A program made the position numbers and the translations under genes. Positions 51,480 to 63,921 of a stretch of 64,000 nucleotides of DNA are shown piece by piece. The stretch is from positions 9,486,001 to 9,550,000 of the forward strand of contig OX387203.1 of assembly GCA_947561715.1 (NCBI GenBank), in the 5' to 3' direction. How positions within the stretch are numbered: the first letter of the stretch is position 1; every line of letters starts with the position of its first letter. The notes beneath the pieces are model-generated. The model was not told the DNA's origin. It saw nothing but the letters and a program-made list of their open reading frames with translations, and did no database searches. Origin of the DNA: Ascidia mentula. Its lineage: Eukaryota > Chordata > Ascidiacea > Phlebobranchia > Ascidiidae.

Positions 51480-52560
51480 AGCCGTAACCAAGGCCACTGT
51501 TTCTACATAATAGGTCCTACAATGATCTTGTATGTGAGCAGTCAAGCAAGACATCCAATTTGTGGTGACTACAGCACAGTCGCCGTCAACCATTGGGTAC
51601 AAAACTAAGCGCAACCCGCGGAAAACAAACCAACATGGTAGTGCTAAGAAAAACTTGTACAAGCTATAGGGCCTAAAAAACAACTATAAAAGCAATTTCA
51701 AGCACTTCTTGTCTTTCAATGTTTATCATTTATCTGATGCAATGTGACAAAGTTAATAACCTAAAAACCGGTTGCATTTGTTTAAAAGCGAAGTGGTTTG
51801 AAAGCGATTCGAATTCAATACACCTCATTCGAACCGGTTAAACGCAAGAACAATTGAGTGCGCCAGTGCTCCTCTTGCACATGAAAAGGGAGGAGCGATT
51901 GGGCGAAGCGAATTCGAATTGGTTCTTCACGTACAAATTTACGTGTGCAAAACATCTTAGATGCTCCATAACAGCACGTTCAGCGAATGAAAACACAAAA
52001 TCAATTACCCGGACGTGGGGGCTGTTAAGCTGTTCTAGTTATGAGTTAATGGTCGATGAGCAATTGGGGCGGGTGATTGGCAGCATTGGCCATGTTCCTG
52101 ACCCATATACCAAGAAGAAAACCTGATCAAGATTCGTGGCGAGGATATCCTATGGGTTAAACCTCGATGTGGTAAAAAAAGATAATCAATTGGCAGCATC
52201 ATTTAAGAAGCCCCGACCCATGTAGACTCGTAGCCGAGATAATCTGGATTCGAATCTCGGTGTGGTCGAAAATTAAAAAAAATAAAGAATTTTTAACCTG
52301 TATTTACTCACGTTAAAATCGCATCGCATAACTTGACGTTATTTCTCTTTACCGTTCACGATAATCATTCTGTAGTTGTTTGCGATAGGTATTGTAAAAA
52401 GGGACAGCACAGAAAAAGTAACCGATCACTGACGATAAACAGTACACCAGTTAATGTGAAACAATCGTTTTGTTGGCAAGATTTTTTACAGCAAAAAAGT
52501 ACTTCAGTCCGTCGCATTTTTGTTAAAAACCCTTTACATAAAATGCCCTTGAATTTCTTC
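51480..52560. repeat. Direct duplication, copy 2
   Basis: Partner of 48200-49270, same orientation. Together they bracket the orphan exon at 49.6 kb and the kinase-like relic at 50.6 kb. Confidence 0.6.
52085..52275 (+). mobile_element. Degenerate SINE, possibly two nested pieces
   Basis: Contains the CCATATACCAAGAAGAAAAC core and, farther on, a B-box-like GGATTCGAATCTC followed by an A-rich tail near 52265. Confidence 0.4.
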
Positions 52561-52599
52561 TGACGTTTTTCCCTTGTTGTCGGGCACGTAAAAGATTTG

Positions 52600-53650
52600 G
52601 AAAAACAAGAAACAAGCATGAAAATCTATCGCTTTGTAAAAAGTACTACCTCGCGATATTAACAAATTCAGAGTGTATTTGTATGTTGATGTTTGTGTGA
52701 AACACATGCACTGGTAAGCAACCAGTCAACTGCAGGTGCGCGATTGAATCATTTTTCTCAGTCGGACAAACATTAAACATGTGCTCAAAATTGATTTCTT
52801 GAAATCTCAACGCAGTCTATTTTGTTCGTTCGCGTGGAATTCTCTTGCGATTGTTAGCGTTTGTGTTATCGCGCGAAACACCTTTTGTTGTTGCTCAACC
52901 ATTTTGTCAAGTTATATCCTCCACATCGCGACAATGCGCAGATCTTCTTCAATAACTTGTTTCCTACCGAGATTCTGGAAACTGGGAAAAACTAAGCAGT
53001 CGTTTGTATTCAAAAAAACAGTGTCTGCCTCTTTGCTGTGCTCCCTTTTTACCCTTTTCCAAATATGCAACCTCCTGTACCGTTTTGTTCTTGTGCGTTT
53101 CAGCGCTTTGCAGAGATCATAAAAGTACGATTTGATTCTCCATGTTGTCAACAAAAAGTGCAGAAATGACAATTCTTATCTTCCTGACACAATTAAATGA
53201 ACAAAAAGTCAAAAAGCAGACAGAGAACTTCACAAATCTGTTTATGTCGATAATCCAGCACGAAATGCATTTCACACATTCCATAGAAAGCAGCAACACA
53301 AAACCAATTTCATAAGTATCGCACAAAAAAACACCTAAATCTTAACCAAGTTAACATCAACTTTAGTTATTAACTGCAATCTTGCCGATTACATAATATA
53401 TAATTTTACCTACGACATCTAGGCACGGTCGCCAGAGCCCACTTCTGACCGGTTTGCTGGCCTTTGAGCGCCTCTAGTGGGCTTAGTTCTCGTTTTAAGG
53501 CCGGGTCCACACTCAAGCTTTGCGCCGGCGGATTCTTTGTTCGTTTCATTATACGCCGGCGTGCGGGCGTACACTCGGGACAAATCAACAAATCAATAAG
53601 TCAAACTACCGATGTTAAAACTAATGTATATCAAAATGTGCAGTCAAACC
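52600..53650. other. Region downstream of the GTPase gene, no gene supported
   Basis: Opposing ORFs of 86-113 codons overlap at 52781-53172 and neither has a recognised motif. A GC-rich patch with inverted CGCCGGCG pieces lies at 53520-53575. The rest is AT-rich. Confidence 0.3.
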
Positions 53651-53651
53651 T

Positions 53652-56600
53652 TTAGACAATAGTCTTTAAATTGTCAAATCTAGGTTTGCATAAACCCATT
53701 ACTCGCTGGAGCGACCATTCTTTCGGTTTTGTGACGAAGCGCATTTTCTGCACATCCGCTTCGACAACCCAAGATTTAAACCATAGTTTAACATTCCTGA
53801 AGAAAACGTGGGCGTCTTGAAGGGTTTGGACATAGATTGTTTTGTGAAACAAATTCACTTTTTCCCATTTTGCTAAATTAGATTTTAATTCCGATTTTAA
53901 AGCTGCATGTTTTTCCTTCCTAATATCAGCTGGTAAGTTTTCTATGAAAGCTTTGCCTATGTTTTCCACTTTGTCACGAAATAATCCCATTTGGGAACCG
54001 GTCATTTTTGTTCCAGAAAGCATCTAATAAAGATTAGGAGTTTTAAATATTACTTTTTTTAAACAAGTTTGGACAACAAAAGATGTTATTGTGGAATTTA
54101 AGGAGTGGAAAAGTAAACACAAAAATATTCCCACCCATTGCATTTCTTCATTCCATTTCTTCAAATGGAGTTGTAATAGAACTGATGATCTTTTTCGTTG
54201 AAAATTCTGGCATAAATAGATCAGCGTCTAATTATTAAATTACAAATAATTTACACAGTATGCCAATTCTCACCAAGTACAATTCATTGTATTTTTGCTG
54301 TGTTTCTATCCAATTTTGAACAGTTTCCTTTGGACAAAGAGAAAGTATTTCCTCGGTATTTGCCGAACTTCTCCATTTATTTAAACTTTTCTCGGAAATG
54401 GAAAACAGGGCCTCAAGTCGAAACATCTTAAAATTATACTGCAATAATCTGTTTGGCAAATGAACAGAAATGTTTTTTTTTATGTTTACTTACCGATTTT
54501 GTACAAGCAATGTTTTGCTTGCACAAAGAATGAATGCTTTGCATTGCCTTTTCCAATTCAACACGATTCTTTGTCTAGGAAAAATACATGTAAGTACTTA
54601 CATTTTTGCAAAAATGAACACAGGAATGTAATGCCCCACGTATTCTTTCAGTTTAGATTCAACGTCATTATGATCACTGGAGGTTAAAAACTGGGCGAAG
54701 TAGTGTTTAACGATGTTGTCCATCGCAGAATCAAGTTTTCCTTTGAAATAATCCTGCCACGTTGCTGGAAGGTTCATCAAATGATCAACAACAAAATTGC
54801 CCATCATTTTATTTTTTATACTCAGGACGTTTCTCTCAAGTATGCCTTTACTTTTTACCTGAGTAAGCGAAAAGGAAAAAATGCAGCAAGGCCTTTAGCT
54901 TTTCATGTACAAAGTTTTCTTACCTTTTTTTGAAAATTTTGAAGCACATTTTCAGATTCTTTCAAAACAGCGATAGCAGTGTTTACCTACAATATACACA
55001 GTTACTTGCATTGGACGTGGCATAAAAAATTCGTAATTGCTGCCAATCTTTGATAAACGTGTGTGTGTTTGTCTGAGTGAGGTAAGTTTCGTCACCCTAC
55101 TGTTTTTCATGTTTGACTGAACTTGTTTTCTCTTGCAATACACTTGTATCATCGTTTATGACACTTTAGGCTACACACTCAAATCCATGTAACAACTGAT
55201 AAAAGAAAAAAGTTTGTTTGCTTTTACCTGTTGTAGTTCATTATCCTCCAAAAATATCCTTAATAATAGGTCAAGTTTCTTTCCCAGTTCAATCAGCAGT
55301 TCTGTTTCGAAAGTTTTGTCCACCACATTGTCGGCTGCAACGTCCTTGAATAATTGTATTGCGTTGTCTTTTATTTTACCAAATTCTTCCTTTATTTTAT
55401 CAGCAGACAAGAAACAACGTTGGTTCACGTGTCTTCCGTATATTCTCTAAAGTCATTTGATTAGCGTTAAGCTGTTTGTAACGTACTGTTCTGTCTTCTT
55501 CACACAAACCTTAAACTCATCAAGGCATGCATCGAAACAGTCTTCCATCAACAAGCGGTATAGCTCCCACACACCTTCCTGTGCGTGAAAAGATAACAAC
55601 AAATGTTTCGTTTTGTTAGAACAAACATCAAATAAATTAAATATTATCTTATGATGTTAATGAAAATTTTTTTGAATCACAACGATAAAATAACGTCCCG
55701 GCTTATATACTAAAGTGTGCAAAATGCAAAGGCAGCACAATGCCGCATTGCCAACAACCTTAAAATATATACAGCCAATATACCCTTGAAATATTGTTGA
55801 GATTTTCTGCAATAAATATTCTTTCTTCAAGACTCTTTTTCAAATCAAGTCGACTTTGTAAAACAAAGTGCTGTAATCCAGGATTTAGTCTGTTGTCAAA
55901 CAATTTCATCACTTTATTAACAATTTTTGAATGAGTATCCTTTAAAACTTCATCGGACATGTATTTGTTTTCATGTGAGGCAACCTGAAAAATATACATC
56001 CTTAAAAGTTCACAGCAGTAATGATTAAGCGCAAGTCTGGGACGGACCTTTATTCCTGTGTAGAAAACATCTTCACTGCTCTTCAGAAGATTTGCAACAA
56101 TTGTGGTTGATAATGCCTGAATATAGTCTTAAAATTTAAAGGAATAGTTTTAACAACGTCAGACAAAAAACCTGCAAGATTTCCTTCGGACCGAATAAGT
56201 TTTTTTCAACTGTTTCCGAAATTGCCATTGCCATATTGATAAAATCCTCTCCCTTGAGCGTCGTACCATTAAGTTTCTTCACTTCGATATTGTCAAACAT
56301 TTTTTTTAGAATATTATCAGTTGCTTCCAAAAACATTGAGTCAATATCTGTGTTTAAAAAAATTTTGAAATAGTTTTTTAAACCGAAACAAACTTACAAA
56401 ACTGTAATTGATGTTACAGAAATATTGGGATACAGCAAATAAAATATGGTGCTTCGTTTTTCAGCTTGGGAATTTGGTAAAACGTTTGGCATGAAAATGC
56501 ATAAGAATAAAAAACATACCTTTTATACAAGCTCTAGTGTTGGTTTTGTTTCTGTATCCTATATTATTTCCAGGGTGCGGAAGAAGAGCGCAATTTACTT

Positions 56601-57877
56601 CTTTGAAAGATGTTTGGATATTTCTGCATAAAGATTGGTACTCTGCAGACTTTTCTTCATGTTGTTGCATTGCTTCATTTAGATGAAGTTTACCACCTTC
56701 AAAACCGAGTTCATAATCTGCGGTTGACCAGTCCCTCACAAGAAAGAGCAACGTCTACCGATTTTAACAATGCATTGTTAATGTTTTTGGTGCGTTGAAG
56801 GCAAGATTCGTCGCACAATATTACTTAAAGCAACCATCTTACCTGGTAACTTTCACACAGGTTTGCACCAAACACATGACTTCCACAATCTGAAAACGTC
56901 TGAATACAAATATTAGATTAAAAAGTGAAAGTTAGTTACGAATATTATCAATATATGTAAAAACCGACCTTCAGTTTATTCAAATGTGATGAATCTATAA
57001 TGCTCATTACATTGTAAATCTGACATGAGCTTAAAAAAGTACTTAAATAGAAGACAACAAAATCGGAAAACTCCGAATTTTTCCCGTCAAAAACACCTTG
57101 TGTATCCATGAGAAACACAGCTATCTGTAGATCCAAAAACATACATATAACCGCAGAATATTTTTTTTAAGTGTTTGTTTAATGCTGTTGTTGTTTATGG
57201 TAACTACAACACTAAACAAGGAACAGACCCACAAGGTGAAACTACACATTATAGATTGAAAATCGTTTATATTTATTACCCTGAGGAAGCCCATAGCTGA
57301 ATAGCAAGTAAAACGTCGGTCAATAAAAGTTACGTTTAATTGTGCCAGAAGGACAGATTATTAGAATAAATTCAATTCAGCTGCAAACCTTTGGGTTTTC
57401 GTTACTTTTTAGCCAAAACGGTTCACTCCAAACCAATATTCCTTCAGTGTGAGACTCAGTTCCCGGGCGCCATTCAAAATTCTTGTTTAGTTCGGCATTT
57501 TTGTCCTTTGTCCACTCGTCTTCCTGTATCCGAGGTTCAAGTTTAAAGGAAACTGAGGGAAATTTAACAAAAGAAATGTACAAAACATTTTTGGAAATAT
57601 AATGCACAAACTTTCTTTAAATGCATTTGACGGTGATGTCCTGTTTGATAAAATATATTGTCATATGAGCTAACCTGGTTTTTCACAAGAAAGTCCAAGT
57701 ATCTTGACACCAAGTTCATAAAAAAGGACTTTCCCTTTCTTAAGCATCCTGCAATTGAGTAGATTGCAACAGGGGAGTTTCGAACATCGTTTCTTCCAAA
57801 CACTTTTTCGATTTTATTTTGGTCAATCACGTGCACATATTCCTTGTTTACTTCTTTCTTCTTTGTTATTGTAACCG
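53652..57877 (-). CDS. Atlastin/GBP-like (GB1/RHD3-type) large GTPase with five helical tail modules
   Basis: Minus-strand exons: 57675-57877 (P-loop AGCLRKGKSFF), 57389-about 57610 (EWTKDKNAEL...FEWRPG..., switch I T in TEGILVW), 56969-57124 (G3 MDTQG), 56843-56899, 56520-56754 (RD motif FLVRDW, then LLPHPG), 56172-56347, 56048-56116, 55784-55984, 55510-55578, 55228-55446, 54924-54986, about 54640-54858, 54494-54574, 54274-54426 and 53652-54023 (stop). About 830 aa are covered; the N-terminal exon was not found. From 56172 on nearly every exon is phase 0. The G-domain motifs and their order are those of atlastin and guanylate-binding proteins, so GTP hydrolysis is likely. The tail is a chain of about five repeated helical modules (short exon of 63-81 nt plus exon of 150-220 nt). 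No TM hairpin is seen, so a soluble GBP-like role (membrane remodelling or cell-autonomous defence) is more likely than ER fusion. A tail-only paralogue lies at 32539. Confidence 0.8.
57281..57318 (+). ncRNA. Hammerhead-like motif, diverged
   Basis: CTGAGGAAGCCCATAGCTGA...AAACGTCGGTC and the following GTGCCAGAAGGACAGATTA match the motif and its flank in the 11.7-kb array (GTGCCAGAAGAACAATTC). It lies in an intron of the GTPase gene. GAAAC is changed to TAAAAC, so it is inactive by sequence; its value is as a footprint of a Penelope-like insertion. Confidence 0.3.
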
Positions 57878-57929
57878 CTTAAATACGACCAGACTAGTTT
57901 AAAAAATTTATTTAGTGTAGTTATTAAGA

Positions 57930-58150
57930 AGGAAGTCATTATACATCCACATATTCTGCGCCCGAATATTTGTTCGGTAGATAATGTTTAATACTGCATT
58001 TGCATACAGTTACTTACCACAAGGCGCACTTGGAAGCGCTTGCAGCACGCTTCGGAACATCAGATCACTTCACAAACTAAAGCTTCTGTAACCAATAACA
58101 TAAGTTGCTTAAATAAAAGTTTTGGACATATCACATAACGATGGATGTCC
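57930..58150 (+). pseudogene. Second kinase-like relic
   Basis: Aligns with 50640-50860 (GGAAGTCATTATACATC core and a shared AAAAGTTTTGGACATATCAC stretch). Reads GSHYTSTYSAPEYLFGR followed by a stop. It lies directly upstream of the GTPase gene on the opposite strand. Confidence 0.35.
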
Positions 58151-58789
58151 TTTACTAATAAGCGAATTGCCGTGATGTAATATTTTCAACCTTAATCGAC
58201 AGAGCACAGTAGCCCTACGTGTCCAGGATAATATGATTTTTTGGATTTCGCTTTAACCCGTCAAGAAAAAAACACTTCCATTTAGCTTGGGTGCAATGTC
58301 GGTGAAATCTGAAATATCTAAAGCTATATCTGCAAATACCAGTTCGCGTACTGGTTTAGTCACTCTCCTTGTAGGGTGCAAAGGTAAATATATATAAACG
58401 CATGTGACGTCATATCAATCCAACATGCAACTCGACTTTGCTTGTTACCGTTTATGGGTATGAGTCTGAACTAAAGTACTGAAGCGAGCAACCCTTTATT
58501 CTACAAGCGTGTTTTATAAAACTATCGCAAACCAGGAACACGTAACACAAAGCAAGGGAACGTAAGAAAGAAGGCAACATATCCGCTACGTTACACTCCG
58601 CCACACAACCCACCTCCAGAAACGACTTTAAGACTCAAAAAGGAAAACGCTCAGGAGGAGGAAGAACAATACGACCAAACCCTTAGATACACAATAGGGA
58701 AAATACGTTCGAGCAGTACGAGGTGGAAAATGATGATTGAGCGTTTCGCGCATGTCATTCTTCTGCAACTGGCACGCTTGCGAGGGTTT

Positions 58790-58990
58790 ACCCTGTTTAG
58801 GCGGTTGTGCCACTGCAACCGGCTCGGTGAGGTCCACGTTAGCCGGTTTGATTGCGCCCCGGAAACTTTGTGGTGGCGTCCCGCCAAATCAAGCGTGAAG
58901 GTGTTTCGGTCCCTTTTCACAACGCGAGAAGGTCCTTCGTAAGGCAATGTTGAAGGTGGGCAAAGTTTGTCCGTTGGAAGAAACTTATAA
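58790..58990 (-). mobile_element. Ty3/gypsy-type LTR retrotransposon remnant (pol 3' end)
   Basis: The complement encodes a short stretch resembling the C-terminal end of Ty3/gypsy integrase (Y-EGP-RV, TLDL.G, then an R.L-like end). Only this part is recognised; neither LTR nor other domains could be delimited. An old, broken fossil. Confidence 0.5.
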
Positions 58991-59522
58991 CGACACGTTT
59001 GTGGGTTCTGTATGTGATTGTAACTTGTACTGTGGCCACTTTTATTACAGTCAGTAGCGTAAGGTGCTGTATTTGAAAAGGTTAGCGCAAATTTATTGTA
59101 CCTTTTATGTTTACAGTTGAGACAAATACGTGTGTCGTAAATCATTTAAAAAGGTAAATTGACGTTGTATAACGTTGTATAATTTCTCCTTTAATGGACT
59201 TGCGTCATTTAGCAGCAATGTTAAAACTGCACTGAATTTCTACCATTGTCCTATTTCATATAAGTTTATTATCAATATCATGTAGAAAATGTGTTTTGGA
59301 TATAATACAGTTTGAAGTTTTCCTTTTGTTGAACACATTTAGTAAATTTGCATTTAATCGAAGTGTTCAGGTTTGATTGCTGGTAAATGTTGCTCACATT
59401 GAAAATCTATGTACAGGTGTATGTGAAACTATGCATAGACATGTGTGATTTGGTACGGTTATGTTTAAAGCTGTGCACAAAACTCTGCCTGGTTACAAGG
59501 TACTATATATAAAAAACCCTAC

Positions 59523-59681
59523 AGTAGTGGTTCTCAACTGTGGTCCTCAGTAAAGCTGAAGCCATATGACCCCTGCACATCCATATAAAGGATTTTTAAC
59601 ACAGTACGGGCACCCTCCGTGGCCCCCTTAAAAACGATTCGTGGCTCTACAAGTTGGCCATAGACCACCGTTGAGAAATCT
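59523..59681. mobile_element. hAT-like MITE, about 160 bp
   Basis: The left end TAGTGGTTCTCAACTGTGG and the complement of the right end (TAAGATTTCTCAACGGTGG) are imperfect inverted repeats with the TTCTCAAC core common in hAT/Charlie ends. There is no coding capacity. Confidence 0.5.
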
Positions 59682-59689
59682 TATGGCTC

Positions 59690-60985
59690 ACAGACAAACG
59701 TTGCACAGAATATAAAACTAATTGTCTTTTAACGCAGGATGTACCGTAAAGGGCAATGAAACATCATTCGAAAATGAATGGAAAAAATTATGGACAGTAT
59801 TGCAGATAAAAACATAATTGTAAATTGCACGAGCAAATATTCAGGAGCACACACTCCTGTGGTGATCGAGACATAATACAGTTCAAAATAAGGGGCCTGT
59901 CTGAAGCTTCCGTAAACATTATTAACTCTATAATTGCTAATGAATAATAAAATCTGACGCGTTTCTCAACTATACTGAACATTTTAATTTTGCACTGCCA
60001 AAGATCCTGTGAAAAGCATTCAAAAAAATTGATCGTTGTTTTAACGTTATTGGTGCGCTATCTGACTCAAGCTAACCGCAGTAAGTCGCGAAAAAAACGA
60101 ACCATCCCCTCGACTCAACATAGGACGGAAGTATAATTAAAATTTTTTATCTGTTTCTAACCAGGTTTATATCTGCCAATATAAATTGATCAGTACATAT
60201 AATCCAACCTGTGCAGAGACTGTGCATTACAAATGGATCAGCGTGTATATTACGCAGGCCCATATTTATTACGTTTAAGTGTCGGTACAAAGCGATTACC
60301 ATAAATGCACCAAAACAACTTCAGAAGCCTCACTGCAACATTGCTGTAATTTGTGAAACCACTAAAAACATCCCACAAAAAGCAGGCAACGCATATACAT
60401 AATGCAACGCATCATGCATCGACCGATTTGTGTACTAAACTACTTTGGCATGACTTGTACACTGACACTCCCTACGGATGGCTTTTGTCGTAAAAATAAA
60501 TGACTATAGTTCCATGTACGTGCGAAACCAACGAAAGTTTACTCTGGGTTGTTACAATGAGTTTGTCACTATGACCTTATAAGGACGTTTTGCGCTGTGA
60601 CCTGATGCATACAATGCTGTCGCACCTACTGTACAAGGAAGAATTTACTGCGCGGTTTGGTGGTAAACAGAAATCGAATGTTTGTCATTGCAATAAAACC
60701 CAACATACAAGGCTCTGTTGTTGCGCAGTGTGATTAAAAGCAGTTTGATACTGACTGTACCATGCACTGCCCAATATACGATATCTCGAAAAATGAATTC
60801 AAAAGCTTGATTGTAGGCAATTATTTGTCGTTACGCTTTAATGTATATTTGGTCAAGTAATGTTTAATGGGTGACTGTCGCAAATAAATTTGCACGCATC
60901 AAACGAACCTCAGTCCAAATACGCTGCCCATGTTTGGAACTTTAATGGATGACTTTGGTTTTTCGCTTTATGTGAACAAAAATAA
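59690..60985. other. Intergenic, no gene seen
   Basis: No ORF with family character and no strong repeat was noticed. Penelope-type motif debris (complement, 61010-61043) starts just beyond and leads into the duplicated block. Confidence 0.3.
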
Positions 60986-61243
60986 CGTTATTATTGTCAT
61001 AGAAACCGAACTTTCGTCCACCATCCGGCGAGATGTCTTGTAGCAACGATATGCATATATTTATCTTCGTTACTTAAATTCCCAAGTCGTAAAAGAAACC
61101 TTTGACCACACATATAAACTTTTAGGGATGGGTCAACAAGCGGATCCAAACCACTTCCTACCTTCACAAATCAAAGCAAATTAAATCTTTTTTTTTGACG
61201 ATGAAGATTCAAAGGAATTGTGACTCATTGTTTAAACTCGGAA

Positions 61244-61394
61244 TGTGATATCACTCCCTGCCTGTGGAGCTGGACAAGCTGCTCACGACCTTGTGGAGGT
61301 GGTTGGCAATCTCCAAGAATAACCCGGAGTAGGGGAGAGTGCGGTTACTGCAGATTGCCAAGCTCGAGATCGTGCAACATCCAGTGTTGTCGAG
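61244..61394 (+). pseudogene. First-TSP1-exon remnant, right copy
   Basis: An open TSP1 module (CDITPCLWSW...CCRG) with an intact GTAATG donor but the same upstream deletion as the copy at 84-234: no acceptor and no signal-peptide exon. The shared deletion means the loss came before the 61-kb-separated duplication. Confidence 0.65.
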
Positions 61395-62574
61395 GTAATG
61401 AAATAAAGAGCTGGTCCCCCTTATTTGTTGTTTAGTAGAAAATAAAGTTAAGTTTGCTTTTAATTGATGAAACTGATCATTGTGATTACCAAACCATGTT
61501 GTTGTGTTGGTACTTTCGCCAATAAGTTACAGCGATACAGATATTAGCTGCATATCATTAAACGCACTGTCACGACGAATCAGTTCATATCTGTGCAGCT
61601 GCTGACTGGCAATTGCCTTTTCGCTAACTGGCCAGACTATTTCACTTTGTTGTGTCTTTGCATAGGACACGGTTAGGTACCAAACTAAGTAGGAACTTCC
61701 GGAGACGAATAACAGCAAAACACACTATGCCATCGTAAACAACAGGACTTAAAATTGTTTCGATTCGACTGAAAACAATCTCAGTGTTTCTTTGTGGGTA
61801 AACTCACGACCTACTGCCAGAGAAGGATGGTGTGAAGTTTTTTAAATGACAACCCGGAAAGACCTTATTTTTTTCATCATTGCATCTTATACGATTTATC
61901 ATCTCTTAATACATTTTGATGAAGCGTGCAATTATCAATGTATCGATTTTGTTTTTGAAAACCTATGAAGTCAATTGAAAAACTCGAAATTTTCGCATGT
62001 TGTGGTCTAGTTTTATGAAGATTAATACTTTATGACAGATTGTAACAGGATTTCAATTCTTTCAGTTCGCAGTTCAAATTTCGCGGTGACACATTTTAAA
62101 TCATTGTTCATTGTGATGAAGTTGCTCGCTAATACAATTTGATGGAAATGTAACAATATTTACGGAGAATCGTTTTCAGCTACGTTTTAACACCTGAAAC
62201 GTTTGACACCAGTTTTTGTATAGATTTACGAACATTATGTTGAACAACATGACCAACAAAATTGGATCCTATAAATTAAAGTGCTCATAATTTTTTTAGC
62301 CCTCGGTTAGGCGTTGTTTATTTATCTGCAACAGCATAATAACTGTAGTTGATGTATGTAGTGAAGCAACAAGCCTTTGATTTACGTCAGCAGATTATAT
62401 GCAGTGAAACTTATTTTATTGTTAAATTTTCGGTAATCATGGATCACAAGGCAAGTTTTGATCGTAAAATACATTCCTCAACTAATAAATAGAGTTTGAA
62501 TCTATTAATAATTTTTTTATTTTATTCTTATTATTGCACCTGGAACACAGTTTGTCCATTCCTTTTTTTAACCA

Positions 62575-62660
62575 TTCCGGGATTCGAACCCGGGACATCC
62601 TGGCCACGAATCCCGATCAGGTTTTCTTCTACGTATGTGGGTCGGCCGATAAACCAATTT
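62575..62660 (-). mobile_element. tRNA-derived SINE, duplicated with its block
   Basis: Same insertion as at 1401-1486, carried by the segmental duplication. The A box has changed (TGGTTTATCGG) while the B box is intact. Confidence 0.5.
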
Positions 62661-63921
62661 TATTGGTCTGCGACTGTTAATCTTTTACGTATCCATAGGG
62701 ATATAGGTCCTTCATGCGGTCGGTTTATTTTTGACAATATGTCGATTATTTTGTATCAGAGCGTAAAATATGACTTGTTTTCTATTATTTCTCCCACGAC
62801 CTCAAGCGCTTGTATTACAACAATTTTAGGTGATTGATGTAACCACATTAGATAAAATGCTACGTGTTGACTAATTTTGCTTTGTTCATATTTTTGGCCA
62901 TTGTCACGAGGGTGAGGTGCGCTTGCGGTTGGGCTGCTCTGCTGAGGTATTTTCCAACTGCACAACTTCCTAAATTTCTATGTACAACATCCGTTGTAGT
63001 TATATTTGGGCGATGTCCAGTGTATTGAAATTGTAAAATATCGTTTTTCACATTTTCTTGTAGTGTAGCACTGTAAGTTCATTCACTATTCTGTTTATTA
63101 TTTTTGTTTACACAATCCAAGGTCATCCATTTAGTTCGCAAGTCGTAAAAGAAACCTTTGAGCACAAGGTGTGTGTATGTTTTCGAACACTGTTTAATGT
63201 GGATAGGTCCCTGGTCTATTTAAGAGGAATATTTTCCAAAAAAATTAGATCTTAGAATTGAGACTTAAACGTGACGCCATGGGGTGCGATTTGAATAATT
63301 TTTTAGTCATGTTGCAAGTTTTTGGTCACTTTGCATTTCTTGATCACGTATATAGATTTCTATGGGTTTCTTCTAGGATTCTGTAGGTTGTATTCCATTA
63401 TATCTTTAACACCGTTCATTACGCTGGTTAACAAAACGTAAAGAACACTTTTGCCGATTAATAAAAAGAAGTCAACAACAACAACAGGTTTTGTGCAAAC
63501 TATCATAAGGCGCAAAATCACGGCTTTGATTTCTTTGAAAGGTATTTTTTTCGAATAATTGTTGATTTTTGACGCCAGGACCAATTGAAACAGAATGGGG
63601 AATGATTGCCAAAATCACTTAACAAACAATGTCGATGTGTCAAATATTTTAGAGACAATGTCAGTTATTTGTTATGGTGTATATTAAACATGCTGCAAAA
63701 TATCAGGAAACTCCCTGATTTGAAGGAGGATGATTCATGTTTTGTAATGAACGTCTTGTTTTCCCACATTATAGCTTTCAGTAAATGTCGATAAGAAACT
63801 GGTTGATTTGAAAAAAAAAGTGTCAAAAAACAACGATATGGGCGAAAAATATACAAAAGATTTATTTGCAAACAACACATGCGAGGTCATCTTTCAATGT
63901 CAAAAGTGTCACAGTCAGATG

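Larger units (their letters stand above)
61163..63870. repeat. Segmental duplication, right copy
   Basis: Twin of the left-edge block in the same orientation, with about 61.16 kb between them. It runs into the tail exon of copy D just as the left block runs into copy A. No other gene is seen in 61400-63900. Confidence 0.8.
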
